A stretch of 64,000 nucleotides of DNA from Clostridium homopropionicum DSM 5847 (GCF_001263795.1 NZ_LHUR01000036.1:1-64000); one strand, 5' to 3'. Positions 41,425 to 51,100 are shown, counted from the stretch's first letter. Notes: a model not told the origin generated them from the sequence alone. Made by a program: numbers and translations.

Positions 41425-42942
41425 ATGAATATTGAGACTTTTTCTAAATTGATTAGTGAAAAGTGGAATACAAGCCCTGATATTATTAAAAATTATATTT
41501 TGGCGAATATAAGCATTGGATTAACTAGAAACAATGAAATGAAAAAAGATATAAATAAATTATATCTTATGGACAAATTAAAATATTATAATGCAGTTTC
41601 TAATTCTAATTGTATAAATCATGTTATTATGACTAAAGGTTCTCTTGAGCAGGAAATATATGCAAGAAAAGCATTGGGTATACTTTTGATTGCAGAAGTT
41701 GATGCTAATTTAAGAAACACTGTTATTTCTTTATTACGTAAGCATAATCCTTTAGTTTTTAATGCAGTAAAAAAATGTGATAAGAAATTTTTGATAAAAA
41801 AATATACACAATTAGATGAAGTGACCAGAAGAATAGAGGCTCGATTAGATGCAGCTGTATATTTTTATTTTAGCATGTATCGTTCTGCTGATTCAGTAGA
41901 TCAAGGTTTTATAAAATCTATTATGGAAGATATAAAAAACTTCGAATTTTATGATCCTATGTCAATAGATATTACTAAAGAGCTAGAAATGAACAAATCC
42001 AAAATACAAGAAATTAAAGCTGTAATTAAGAGAGATTATGGTAAAATAAATAACTTTAAAGATGTTTTAAACAGCGATAATGAACATATAGAAGAACTAG
42101 GAGTTATACTACAGAATCATTTCATTATAAATAAATTTGATATAAACAACCTCTTCTATAATTCTGATTTTTTGAATATCGATGAAATAATTCTCTCTTA
42201 TTTAAAGCTAAACTATAAAAGTTTAGATATTGACTTAATAATTCAAAGCCTTATTACAGGTATTTTTATTAAATCACTAATTAATGAATATAAGAAAGCA
42301 AAAAGCCAATATTTTGAAAACAATCAAGAAACTTTATTTTTCAAAATAGACTCTTTAGAAGAAGATTTAAGCAAGCTACAAAACGAAACCAAGCAATTGC
42401 ATATTAACCTCGATATACTTGAGAAAGAAAAATCCATGTTTAATGAAACTCTAGAGAGCAATATAAATAAATTAAATAAAAATCATAAACTAGAAATTAA
42501 TAATCTTCAAAATAAAATAAAGGAACTTGAAAATCAGTTACTTGAAGAAAAAGAATATAGAAGTGAATTAAATGCTTTAAGAGAATACATTTTTAAAGTC
42601 AATAATAACTATGTTCCTAGTATTTGTACCGAAAAATTAGAAGACTACATTTCCAATATGCAAATATTAATCATCGGCGGGCCTAGGGAGTGGAGAAGAA
42701 AATTTAGAGAAAAATATCCTGATCTAAAAACTTTAAATGGCTTTAATGAAAAATTTGAAATAAGTATTTTAAAAAATGTAGATTTTATTTTTTTCTACAC
42801 TGGCTTTATGAATCATGCAACTTATACTCGAGCTATGAATTTCATTAGACTAAATAAAATTAAATTTGGATATATAGGAAAAACAAATATTGAACTTGTA
42901 GAAGAGGAAATTATTGAAGAAATAAAAAAATATAGTGAGTAA
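41425..42942 (+). CDS. Coiled-coil protein with C-terminal DUF2325-like domain
   Basis: 505 aa. The N-terminal about 300 residues are helical and without a recognised motif. Residues about 310-395 form a long coiled coil (SLEEDLSKLQNETKQLHINLDILEKEKSM). Residues about 408-500 (NMQILIIGGPREWRRKFREKYPDLKTLNG ... VDFIFFYTGFMNHATYTRAMNF) resemble the DUF2325 domain, a Rossmann-like fold of unknown function. No signal peptide. Preceded by AGAGGTG and a likely single-gene unit. Possible roles include DNA-associated or stress-related scaffolding, but nothing in the sequence decides this. Confidence 0.65.
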   Translation: MNIETFSKLISEKWNTSPDIIKNYILANISIGLTRNNEMKKDINKLYLMDKLKYYNAVSNSNCINHVIMTKGSLEQEIYARKALGILLIAEVDANLRNTVISLLRKHNPLVFNAVKKCDKKFLIKKYTQLDEVTRRIEARLDAAVYFYFSMYRSADSVDQGFIKSIMEDIKNFEFYDPMSIDITKELEMNKSKIQEIKAVIKRDYGKINNFKDVLNSDNEHIEELGVILQNHFIINKFDINNLFYNSDFLNIDEIILSYLKLNYKSLDIDLIIQSLITGIFIKSLINEYKKAKSQYFENNQETLFFKIDSLEEDLSKLQNETKQLHINLDILEKEKSMFNETLESNINKLNKNHKLEINNLQNKIKELENQLLEEKEYRSELNALREYIFKVNNNYVPSICTEKLEDYISNMQILIIGGPREWRRKFREKYPDLKTLNGFNEKFEISILKNVDFIFFYTGFMNHATYTRAMNFIRLNKIKFGYIGKTNIELVEEEIIEEIKKYSE

Positions 42943-42968
42943 ATCACATTACACACTATATTTTTTAT
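42929..42968. terminator. Terminator between converging genes
   Basis: AATATAGTG / CACTATATT stem followed by TTTTTATTA. It overlaps the stop region of the coiled-coil gene and precedes the end of the AnfO-like gene on the other strand. Confidence 0.6.
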
Positions 42969-42982
42969 TACTTTTTAAGTAA

Positions 42983-43600
42983 TTAATAATTAGAATATAC
43001 CTTAATATTTAATTCATTCTTATTTATATTTTCAATCTCCCATCGAAATCCTAATTTTTTAAATTCTCCTTCAAACCACTTTGGTACATGTCCACATCGA
43101 ATTTGCAGTTCATTAAATTTAGTCTTATGAAGGAAAGGCAATAAAATTTGTTTTGAAGTTACCATTTCATTGCTTTCTAATATTATTTTTAAATCAATAT
43201 GATAATTTCCATTCTCGTCGTTTTTTACTGGCATTGGTACTGTTTTATTATTTTTGTTAAGATTATTTATTCTTTCTTGTTCTTCATTTTCTAATACATG
43301 ATCTAAAAATTCTGAAGGAACTCCTTCTATCTTCCAGAGGTTAAAGCCCATACTTTCAAAAATTGTATATGGTATTCCAATCATTTCCGCTGCTACAAAT
43401 ACTCTACATTTGTTCAAGTTATCAGCCATCTTCCTAATAGCTTCACGAATTTCTTTTAAGCTTTTTAGATGATTAATTCCAAAGGGTATTTCCTTTATTA
43501 CTTTCCATTCTGTATCATCCTTTAAATAAACTCTAACTATTCCATTCTCATTAAATGTTGTGGTTTCACCTTTATAATTTAAAAATACTGCAATCTCCAT
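42983..43600 (-). CDS. AnfO-like (Fe-only nitrogenase accessory) protein
   Basis: 205 aa. The N-terminal half closely recalls AnfO: MEIAVFLNYKGETTTFNENGIVRVYLKDDTEWKVIKEIPFGI, then CRVFVAAEMIGIPYTIFESMGFNLWKIEG. AnfO is normally encoded with the Fe-only or alternative nitrogenases and its biochemical role is unsettled. No nitrogenase structural gene lies in this window. It sits next to a cysteine-tailed protein gene and upstream of the molybdate transporter, so a role in Mo/Fe cofactor or metal status is possible (inferred). Confidence 0.75.
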   Translation of the reverse strand: MEIAVFLNYKGETTTFNENGIVRVYLKDDTEWKVIKEIPFGINHLKSLKEIREAIRKMADNLNKCRVFVAAEMIGIPYTIFESMGFNLWKIEGVPSEFLDHVLENEEQERINNLNKNNKTVPMPVKNDENGNYHIDLKIILESNEMVTSKQILLPFLHKTKFNELQIRCGHVPKWFEGEFKKLGFRWEIENINKNELNIKVYSNY

Positions 43601-43657
43601 ACTTATACTTTAATTATCAGATACCACTAATATTCTGATAATCTTACCCTCCCTTCC

Positions 43658-44611
43658 TTAACATCCTGAACAACTTGAACAACTTGAACAGTTGGTACAT
43701 GCTTTCTCAGCTTTCAGAGAAAACTTTGATATTTTAAATTCACATTTGCTAATATTATACTCATCTTCCTCATTATTAAATCTTACTTTATTATAATTAA
43801 ACTCTATTTTCATTGGAATTATATCAATAGCCATCTCATCTATTTCACTTCTTCTTATTTGTGGTTTATAAATTCGCTTAACTCCATCTTTATTTACTAC
43901 TTCAACTTCATTTAAAGAAGTCTTTAAAATTTCCAATTTCCCACTTTCTGAAAACTTCAAAGAATTAGAATCTGCATGAATACCTATTGCTTGATTATCA
44001 TAAGCCATTATTAAACCTATAGGGGTTTCTAATTCAATAGGTTTAAAAGGTTCAAAAGATTTTATCTTTCCGCTAGAATACATTGAAAATCCTATTCTTA
44101 CCTCTGCAGAACCTACAGGAGTTTCTAAGACTACTTTATCTTTTGGCCATAGAGTAATGCTTTTTGCTTCTCCACTTTCATAAAAGCTAATTCCAATTAC
44201 TTTCTCTCTAAATTTACCGAAAGAAAAATTAAAATCATACTTTTCTGCGAGTTTATATTCATCTTCTTCACTCCAATAGCCAGTAATCTTACCATTTAGG
44301 GGAAATAAACGTTTGATATTGCCTGTTTTATAAAAGGTTAAATATTCTGCTTGGAATACTCCTAAATTAGTCTCTATACTGGTCTTTTCCTGTAAGGAAA
44401 TACTTTTTAAACATCCATCATTGTAAAAGGACAGTGATATATTACACTTTCTTCTCTCTCCGCTATCTTCATACTGTGGTATTAAATATCCATACTTTGT
44501 TTTAATTATATTTCTCTTGTTTAAAACGCAATCTCTAATATTTCCATTGGAATACTGGTCCATTAGATATATCCCTTTGATGGTTTTATATTCTTTTGTT
44601 ATTTCATTCAT
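43658..44611 (-). CDS. Cysteine-tailed beta-repeat protein, unknown function
   Basis: 317 aa from the ATG at 44611, chosen for GGAGGTGG 7 bp upstream. It contains repeats of the type 'LETPIG/VGSAEVRIGFSMYSSGKIKSFEPFKP', SFYNDGCLKSISL and SFYESGEAKSITLWP, a MORN-like beta-hairpin pattern (xYxSGxxKS). It ends in a Cys cluster, ACTNCSSCSSCSGC, which could ligate metal or an Fe-S cluster. No signal peptide. It lies 57 bp upstream of the AnfO-like gene and probably shares its transcript. I do not recognise a named family. Confidence 0.65.
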   Translation of the reverse strand: MNEITKEYKTIKGIYLMDQYSNGNIRDCVLNKRNIIKTKYGYLIPQYEDSGERRKCNISLSFYNDGCLKSISLQEKTSIETNLGVFQAEYLTFYKTGNIKRLFPLNGKITGYWSEEDEYKLAEKYDFNFSFGKFREKVIGISFYESGEAKSITLWPKDKVVLETPVGSAEVRIGFSMYSSGKIKSFEPFKPIELETPIGLIMAYDNQAIGIHADSNSLKFSESGKLEILKTSLNEVEVVNKDGVKRIYKPQIRRSEIDEMAIDIIPMKIEFNYNKVRFNNEEDEYNISKCEFKISKFSLKAEKACTNCSSCSSCSGC

Positions 44612-44639
44612 ATCCATACCACCTCCTAAAAATACCTTT

Positions 44640-45149
44640 CTTTATGAGAAACTATATCATATCAAATAAGAATTTTCAACTTTTTATTAACAGTTTAATA
44701 ATATTATATATTATTTTTTAATAATATGCTAATAAAAACACTGTAATATTAATGATTTCTTAATGTAGCATTTCATTAACCTTTTTGTATAAAAATAAAA
44801 CAAGTAGATTTTATGATTAAATCTACTTGTTTCATTGTGTGTGTGTATTTATATAAAATTTAAGGGTCTGCTAATTATTATTTAATTTTATAACTACACC
44901 TGAATAAACTATATCCTTATAAGAAACTATATCATATTCTGAACGAATTTTCAACTTTTTATTATCAATTTAATATTATTATATAGACTTTTTTGATAAT
45001 TTGTCAAATATGCTATTATTTTTTTATCAAATATTTATTTTTTTATTTTCACACATCTTATTTAGTCCAAAAATAAAACAAGTAGATCTTGTGATTCAAT
45101 CCACTTGTTTCATTGTGTATACATATAAGATTTAATGGTATATTAATTA
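44640..45149. repeat. Decayed tandem duplication (about 275 bp unit) including a modA 3' fragment
   Basis: Related segments start at 44648 and 44923 (GAAACTATATCATAT), and near-identical terminator-like sequences lie at 44794-44848 and 45072-45125 (AATAAAACAAGTAGAT). The stretch at 44892-44922 (ACACCTGAATAAACTATATCC) matches the modA 3' coding sequence at 45259-45290. The left copy is an internally deleted remnant. Confidence 0.75.
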
Positions 45150-45977
45150 CTATTTAGCTATATCAAATCCGTATTTTTCAAATATTTTAGTTGCTTCTTC
45201 TCCAGATAAAAATTTAAGAAATTCCTTTGAAGCCTCTATATTTTTGCTTGCTTTAATAACTGCTCCTGGATAAACTATATCCTTATGAGACCCTTTTGGT
45301 GCTTCAGCTGCCACTTTTACTTTATCTGAGACCTTAGCATCAGTTTTATAGACAATACCTGCATCCACATTTCCTGTTTCAACCCAAGCTAATACCTCGC
45401 GCACATCCTTTGCATAAACTGATTTAGAACTTATTTTATCAAAAATTTTTAAAAATGCTAGAACTTCTTTTCCGTATTGTCCTGCTGGAACACTTTCAGG
45501 TTCCCCAAGACCTATTTTCTTAACTTTTGCCTCTGCTAAATTCTCAAAGTTTATATTATCTTTAGAATCCTTAGATACTACTAAAACAACTTCATTTTCA
45601 AGTAAATTTTTATATGTATCTTCAATTATTAATCCTTTTGTTTTTAATGCATCTACCTGCTTTTTTCCTGCAGATAAAAATACGTCTGATGGTGCCCCCT
45701 GTTCAATTTGTGTTTGAAGAGCTCCTGATGAACCAAAATTATAATTAATTGTTACATTACTCTTTTCTTTTTTATAAAGTTCTTGAATTTCTGTAAGAGC
45801 ATCTTTTAAGCTGGCTGCAGCTGATATTGTTAAGTTTACAGCTGCTTCTGATTTTGTGTCTGAAGCTGATTTTTCACTAGTGGAAGGTTTTACCGCTTCT
45901 GTTTTTCCACAAGCAGTAAATACTACTACAAGAAATAAAGATAATAAAATAGCACAGTTTTTAAATAGCTTTTTCAT
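45150..45977 (-). CDS. modA: Molybdate-binding lipoprotein ModA
   Basis: 275 aa. Lipoprotein signal with Cys23 (VVVFTACGK). The mature part carries the ModA ligand-binding stretches: LTISAAASLKDALTEIQELYKKE, NYNFGSSGALQTQIEQGAPSDVFLSAGKKQVDAL, and EVLAWVETGNVDAGIVYKTDA. It binds molybdate or tungstate outside the cell and delivers it to ModB-ModC. Last of the three mod genes, 138 bp after modC, so it may have an extra promoter. A remnant duplicate of its 3' end lies downstream. Confidence 0.93.
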   Translation of the reverse strand: MKKLFKNCAILLSLFLVVVFTACGKTEAVKPSTSEKSASDTKSEAAVNLTISAAASLKDALTEIQELYKKEKSNVTINYNFGSSGALQTQIEQGAPSDVFLSAGKKQVDALKTKGLIIEDTYKNLLENEVVLVVSKDSKDNINFENLAEAKVKKIGLGEPESVPAGQYGKEVLAFLKIFDKISSKSVYAKDVREVLAWVETGNVDAGIVYKTDAKVSDKVKVAAEAPKGSHKDIVYPGAVIKASKNIEASKEFLKFLSGEEATKIFEKYGFDIAK

Positions 45978-46115
45978 ATAATCTCCCCCTTATTTAATAG
46001 ACTCCTCGACTACAAATTTACATTATGTCTTGTAATGTTTTGTTAAGTTACGTTTATTTTTGTTAAGTATGATTATATTTCAATTTTGTTAAAAATACAA
46101 TATATTTTAATGAAT

Positions 46116-47201
46116 TTATTTTTCCATTAAAATTAATCTTTCTTTATTAAGCTTTACCGGCAGCATAAAATAACCGTTTTTATACGCATAATTATCTTTT
46201 ATTTTGTCCCATTTTTCTTTTCTCATTTCCAATTGAATATCATAACTAATAGAGTTAATTAGAGGTTCTTTAAAACTTATATACAAAGTAATTTTTTGTG
46301 GACTTATAAGTGTGTCTACTACCCATCCTCTAAACACATTTTCTTCATAAAAACTTTCTGCACAATCAATATGATCTTCTCTAATACCAACATATTTTAA
46401 TTCCTTATTACATTTTGTAGACATATTTAATCTACATCCCCATTCAATTGCTTCAATTTCATAATCATCAACAATTTTTAATAAAGATATATTTTTACAT
46501 CCTGTTAATCTTGCAGCAGTCCTTGTATGAGGATTATTAAAAATTTCTTCTTTTTCACCTTCAGCCTCCACCTTTCCTTCTGATAAAATAACTAATCTTT
46601 TGCAAACTCTATATACTTCCTCCATGTTATGAGAAACAAAAATACTTATTCCATTATAATCACTCAAAGTTTTAATAAGCTGTTTTTCAAGATGATTTCT
46701 TAAATGATTATCTAATGCTGAAAAAGGTTCATCAAGAAGCAACACTTCCGGTTCAATAGCAAGAGCTCTAGCAAGGGCTACTCTTTGTTGTTGACCTCCC
46801 GAAAGCTGATAAGGATATCTATTTTCAAGGCCCTCTAATTGGATCATACTAATTTTTTCCGCTACTTTTTCCCTTAATCTATCTTTTGAAATATTGTTTA
46901 GAGCAAAACCTATATTTTCTGCTACAGTCATATTAGGAAACAAAGCATAATTTTGAAATAAAAATCCTACCTTTCTTTTTTGACAAGTCAGATTAATACG
47001 TTTTTCAGAATCAAACAATACTCGTCCATTTAATACAATTCGTCCTCTATCCGGCTTTTCAAGACCAGCAATACATCTAAGAGTCATACTCTTTCCTGAA
47101 CCTGAAGAACCTAAAAGTCCAAGGGTATTTTCATCAGCTGTAAAGGCTACTTTATAATTAAAACCCAAAAATTTTTTTTCTATATCTACTAAAAGGTTCA
47201 T
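46116..47201 (-). CDS. modC: Molybdate ABC transporter ATPase ModC
   Basis: 361 aa. One ABC domain with Walker A LLGSSGSGKSMTL, Q-loop FLFQNYALFPNMTVAENI, signature LSGGQQQRVALARALA and Walker B VLLLDEPFSALD. The C-terminal about 110 residues beyond the ABC domain are a TOBE/Mop-type region. It energises molybdate import through ModB. Two bases separate its start from the modB stop. Confidence 0.93.
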   Translation of the reverse strand: MNLLVDIEKKFLGFNYKVAFTADENTLGLLGSSGSGKSMTLRCIAGLEKPDRGRIVLNGRVLFDSEKRINLTCQKRKVGFLFQNYALFPNMTVAENIGFALNNISKDRLREKVAEKISMIQLEGLENRYPYQLSGGQQQRVALARALAIEPEVLLLDEPFSALDNHLRNHLEKQLIKTLSDYNGISIFVSHNMEEVYRVCKRLVILSEGKVEAEGEKEEIFNNPHTRTAARLTGCKNISLLKIVDDYEIEAIEWGCRLNMSTKCNKELKYVGIREDHIDCAESFYEENVFRGWVVDTLISPQKITLYISFKEPLINSISYDIQLEMRKEKWDKIKDNYAYKNGYFMLPVKLNKERLILMEK

Positions 47202-47203
47202 AT

Positions 47204-47890
47204 TTAATCCCTCCTAGAATTTGATGTAAATTTTAATTGATAATCTGACCACAGGTTAGTCAAAACTATTACTATCATAGAAATACCTACAATTAGTAGT
47301 ACTAATTTAAGTGCCTTATCCATTTCACCATTTGCCACAGCAAAATATATAGCAATAGGTATGGTTTGAGTTTTACCTGGAATATTCCCTGCTACCATTA
47401 AGGTTGCACCAAATTCACCTAAGGCACGTGTAAAAGCAAGAATTCCACCAGCTGCCATTCCTGGCCAAGATAAAGGTATCATGATATTGCAAAAAATTCT
47501 CCATTCAGCAACTCCTAGGGTCCGTGCCGCATTAATTACATTTTGATCTATTTGTTCAAAGGCTCCCCTAGTAGTTTTATACATTAGCGGGAAAGCAACT
47601 ACTGTTGCAGTTATTACCTCTGCCTGCCAAGAAAAAATAAGGTTTTTATCAAACTTAATTAAAAATTCTCCTATAGGTCCATTTCTACCTAATAAAATCA
47701 ACAAAAAAAAGCCAATTACAGTAGGTGGAAGTACAAGAGGTAAAGTAAGAATAGCATCCAATATTCCTTTCATTTTTCCTTTATAATCAGTAATCCACTT
47801 TGCAGCTAAAATTCCTAAAATCACCGTGATAATTGTTGCTATAAAAGATACTTTTAAGGATATCCATATAGGTGAACTATAAAATTCCAT
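47204..47890 (-). CDS. modB: Molybdate ABC transporter permease ModB
   Basis: 228 aa from the ATG at 47890, chosen because GGGAGG lies 7 bp upstream; an upstream in-frame start would add 19 residues with no ribosome site. Five or six hydrophobic segments and the EAA loop AARTLGVAEWRIFCNIMIPLSWPGMAAGGILAFTRALGEFGATLMVAGN are typical of ModB. First gene of the modBCA unit, divergent from the regulator gene. Confidence 0.93.
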   Translation of the reverse strand: MEFYSSPIWISLKVSFIATIITVILGILAAKWITDYKGKMKGILDAILTLPLVLPPTVIGFFLLILLGRNGPIGEFLIKFDKNLIFSWQAEVITATVVAFPLMYKTTRGAFEQIDQNVINAARTLGVAEWRIFCNIMIPLSWPGMAAGGILAFTRALGEFGATLMVAGNIPGKTQTIPIAIYFAVANGEMDKALKLVLLIVGISMIVIVLTNLWSDYQLKFTSNSRRD

Positions 47891-47954
47891 ATCTAGCCTC
47901 CCAAAAACTTTTCTACTATATATTAAATTTAAATTCCTATTCTTCATATTTTAC

Positions 47955-47997
47955 ATAATAACTTGACATTTTTTAACACCAATATTACTATATAGTA
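47955..47997 (-). promoter_or_regulatory. Predicted modBCA promoter with adjacent palindrome
   Basis: -35 TTGGTG (47977-47982) and -10 TATTAT (47955-47960) on the minus strand are 16 bp apart. A perfect palindrome TACTATATAGTA (47986-47997) abuts the -35 and is a candidate site for the divergent regulator. The rest of the 47891-48225 gap is AT-rich without other clear features. Confidence 0.4.
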
Positions 47998-48225
47998 TAG
48001 TGTATATTTGAATACTCTTTTATCATCATTCATTATCTTATATTTGTTTTTATATGGTTTAATTTAGTTTTATTTATTTATGTTGTGTTTTATTATATAT
48101 AATACTTATTTAAAAATCAATGCAATGAATAATTTTTTATATAATACTCTTATCACTATTGTCAGAGGAGTAAACCAATATCACCCAATATTTTGGATAC
48201 ATGATTAGGAAAGGAGGATTTATTA

Positions 48226-49215
48226 ATGAATAACAATACTACTTTAACTCCCCAAGAAGTTGCAGACATATTAAAAATAGCAAAAAATACTGTATACGAA
48301 TTAGTAAAACGTGGAGAGCTAAATTCATATAAAGTAGGGCGAAAATTAAGAATAGATCTTCAGGATGTAGAAAACTATAAAACTAAATCAAAAAATAAAA
48401 CTGTGCACATTAATTCAGTAGTTGATCCTGTTATTACCACAACTAAAATTGAAAATCCAATAATTTCACCAATGCCTAGGACTATTATGGCAGAGGATAT
48501 TAAATATAGTAAAGGCTTTGTAATTTGTGGGCAAGATATAATTTTAGATATTTTATCAAGCCACTTAGAGCATAAGCTTAACGGAATACCTGCTTTAAGA
48601 TCCTACGTTGGAAGCTACAATGGATTATATGCACTATATCAAGGTACCGCTCAATTAGCTACAACACATCTATGGGATGGAGATACAGGAAAATATAATA
48701 TTCCCTATGTTAGAAGGATGCTCCCTGGAGTTCCATCAGTTATAATTCGTCTAGTTTCTCGTATGCAAGGTTTTTACGTTAAAAAAGGAAACCCTAAAGG
48801 CATTACTGATTGGAAAGACTTATTGCGCTCAGATATTTCTATAATAAATAGAGAAAAAGGCTCAGGTACTCGTGTTCTTTTGGATGAACGCTTACGTCTT
48901 ATGGGAGTATTCGGCTCATCTATTCAAGGCTACTCTCGTGAAAGCTTCTCACATTTTGCTGTTGCAAGCACAGTAGCTAGAGGTGGAGCAGACCTATCTT
49001 TAGGTATCGAAAAAATTGCTCTTCAAGTACAAGGAATTGATTTTATACCTATGCAAGAAGAACAATATGATCTCGTAATAAAAAAAGAAGATATAGAAAA
49101 GCCAGAATTTGAAACTGTACTAAAAATCATAAATTCCAAGGAATTTAAAATGGAACTTCAAGGTATAGGCAGTTATAATATAACTGAAACCGGCAAGGTT
49201 ATTTCAGAAATATAA
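48226..49215 (+). CDS. One-component regulator: HTH plus molybdate-binding-like (PBP) domain
   Basis: 329 aa. N-terminal excisionase/MerR-type HTH (LTPQEVADILKIAKNTVYELVKRGELNSYKVGRKLRIDLQDVENY, 7-51) is followed by a linker and a PBP-like domain of the COG1910 type (GLYALYQGTAQLATTHLWDGDTGKYNIPYV, then NREKGSGTRVLLDERL and STVARGGADLSLGIEKIA). It is divergent from modBCA and is expected to sense cytoplasmic molybdate or tungstate and control the transporter (inferred from the family and arrangement). AAAGGAGG ribosome site. Confidence 0.87.
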   Translation: MNNNTTLTPQEVADILKIAKNTVYELVKRGELNSYKVGRKLRIDLQDVENYKTKSKNKTVHINSVVDPVITTTKIENPIISPMPRTIMAEDIKYSKGFVICGQDIILDILSSHLEHKLNGIPALRSYVGSYNGLYALYQGTAQLATTHLWDGDTGKYNIPYVRRMLPGVPSVIIRLVSRMQGFYVKKGNPKGITDWKDLLRSDISIINREKGSGTRVLLDERLRLMGVFGSSIQGYSRESFSHFAVASTVARGGADLSLGIEKIALQVQGIDFIPMQEEQYDLVIKKEDIEKPEFETVLKIINSKEFKMELQGIGSYNITETGKVISEI

Positions 49216-49261
49216 AGCTAGTAAGAACCAGCTGACTAATCAGCTGGTTCTTACTAGCTTT
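49214..49261. terminator. Strong bidirectional terminator
   Basis: A perfect 22-bp stem (AAAGCTAGTAAGAACCAGCTGA and its complement) with a 4-bp loop lies between the converging regulator and RNase J genes. Confidence 0.9.
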
Positions 49262-49294
49262 ATGCAAAAATTTTATATACTTAGAAAATAAATC

Positions 49295-50959
49295 TTAAAT
49301 TTCCATTATAATAGGAAGAATAATAGGCCTTCGTTTTGTGTTTTCATACACAAATCTTTCTACTGCCTTTTTCATGTTTGTTTTCAATATATACCATTCA
49401 ATTATTCTATTATCTAAGCAATTATCAAGTTCTCTGCGAACAATTGCTTTTATTTCATTTATCAATTCTTCTGATTCCTTTGCATACACAAAACCTCTGG
49501 TAATAATATCCGGTCCTGCTAAAATACTATAGGATTCTCTTTCTAAAGTAACTACAACAGTTAACATACCATCTTCTGCTAAGTACTTTCTATCTCTAAG
49601 AACTATATTACCAACATCTCCTACTCCAAGTCCATCCACATATACAGATCCAGTAGGAACACTTCCTGATATACTAGCTTCATCTTCTGAAACTTCTAAG
49701 ACCTGACCTGTTTCGAGAGTAAATATATTTTCATCTTTCATACCCATCTTCTGAGCTAAAGCAGCATGGTGTTTCAAATGTCTATATTCGCCGTGAACTG
49801 GCATAAAAAATTTTGGATGAACTAATGTATGAATCAGCTTTAATTCTTCCTGGTAGGCATGACCTGATACATGCACTTCTTCCAAATCATCATAAATTAC
49901 CTTTGCATCTTTTTTAAATAATTCATTAATTACCCTAGAAATAAGCTTCTCGTTTCCTGGGATTGGAGATGCCGAAATAATAAACAAATCCTTTGGCTCA
50001 ATTTTAATTTTTTTATGAGTAGAGAATGATATTCTAGCAAGAGCAGCCATTGGCTCTCCTTGACTGCCGGTGGTTATAATAGTAATCTGTTCATTAGGAT
50101 AATTTTTAATTTCATCTACACAAATAATCTGTCCATCTGAGATATGGAGGTAGCCTAATTCCATTGCTACTTGCGAAATATTCTCCATACTTCTACCGCT
50201 AAAGGCAACTTTTCTTCCATACTTTATAGAAGCATTTATTATTTGCTGCATTCTATGAATATTCGAAGCAAAAGTAGCTACAATAACTCTTCCTTCTGCC
50301 CCTAAAAAAATCCTATCTAAAGTTTCTCCTATAGCTTTTTCAGATATGGTATGCCCTTGTCTTTCCACATTTGTGCTGTCTGCTAAAAGTAAAAGCACAC
50401 CAGACTTACCTAAGCTGGAGATTCTCTCTAAATCCATTACTAATCCGTCAATAGGAGTATAATCTATTTTAAAATCACCAGTATGTAAAATAACACCTAC
50501 AGGAGTATGTATAGCAAGGCAGCAAGAATCGGCTATACTATGTGTACATCTAATAAATTCAACCTTAAGGTTTTCTATGGTCACTGTTTCTCCAGCCTTT
50601 ACACAATTGAGAGTACAATCTGATACCATATTTTCCTCTTTCAACTTATTTTCTATTAATCCTAAGGTCAACTTTGTTCCATATACGGGCACATTTAATT
50701 GCTTTAAAATATAAGGTAATGAACCAATATGATCCTCATGTCCATGGGTTATAAATATTCCTTTTACCTTATCTTTATTATTTATTAAATAAGTTATATC
50801 AGGAATTACTAAATCCACTCCATACATATCCTCATCAGGAAATGCAATACCACAGTCAATAACTACAATTTCATTCTGATATTCAATTGCTGTCATGTTT
50901 TTTCCTATTTCTCCAAGTCCCCCAAGAGGTATAACCTTTACTTTATCTGCGTTTTTCAT
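49295..50959 (-). CDS. rnj: Ribonuclease J
   Basis: 554 aa from the ATG at 50959 (GGGGAG 6 bp upstream). Metallo-beta-lactamase fold with catalytic HGHEDHIG motif (about 74-81), beta-CASP domain and C-terminal domain. SGHAYQEELKLIHTLVHPKFFMPVHGEYRHLKHH and the early GGLGEIGKNM are RNase J signatures. It degrades and processes mRNA by 5' exonuclease and endonuclease action. Monocistronic in this window. J1 and J2 cannot be separated by eye. Confidence 0.95.
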   Translation of the reverse strand: MKNADKVKVIPLGGLGEIGKNMTAIEYQNEIVVIDCGIAFPDEDMYGVDLVIPDITYLINNKDKVKGIFITHGHEDHIGSLPYILKQLNVPVYGTKLTLGLIENKLKEENMVSDCTLNCVKAGETVTIENLKVEFIRCTHSIADSCCLAIHTPVGVILHTGDFKIDYTPIDGLVMDLERISSLGKSGVLLLLADSTNVERQGHTISEKAIGETLDRIFLGAEGRVIVATFASNIHRMQQIINASIKYGRKVAFSGRSMENISQVAMELGYLHISDGQIICVDEIKNYPNEQITIITTGSQGEPMAALARISFSTHKKIKIEPKDLFIISASPIPGNEKLISRVINELFKKDAKVIYDDLEEVHVSGHAYQEELKLIHTLVHPKFFMPVHGEYRHLKHHAALAQKMGMKDENIFTLETGQVLEVSEDEASISGSVPTGSVYVDGLGVGDVGNIVLRDRKYLAEDGMLTVVVTLERESYSILAGPDIITRGFVYAKESEELINEIKAIVRRELDNCLDNRIIEWYILKTNMKKAVERFVYENTKRRPIILPIIMEI

Positions 50960-51100
50960 CAAATTCTCCCCTTTTTATTTAAAAATATATTATTAGAGCT
51001 ACTTCTTTATTTTGCCTAATTTTTATAATTTTAATACTTTATGCCGGGAAAATTGTTTATTTTGAGAAGATTTAACTTAAAAGTGCTTCATATTTCCCAA

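Noticed and set aside
48226-49215. Regulator considered as a phage excisionase because of its HTH
   Set aside because: The HTH is only the first about 50 residues; the rest is a molybdate-type binding domain and the gene is divergent from modBCA, with no phage genes near.
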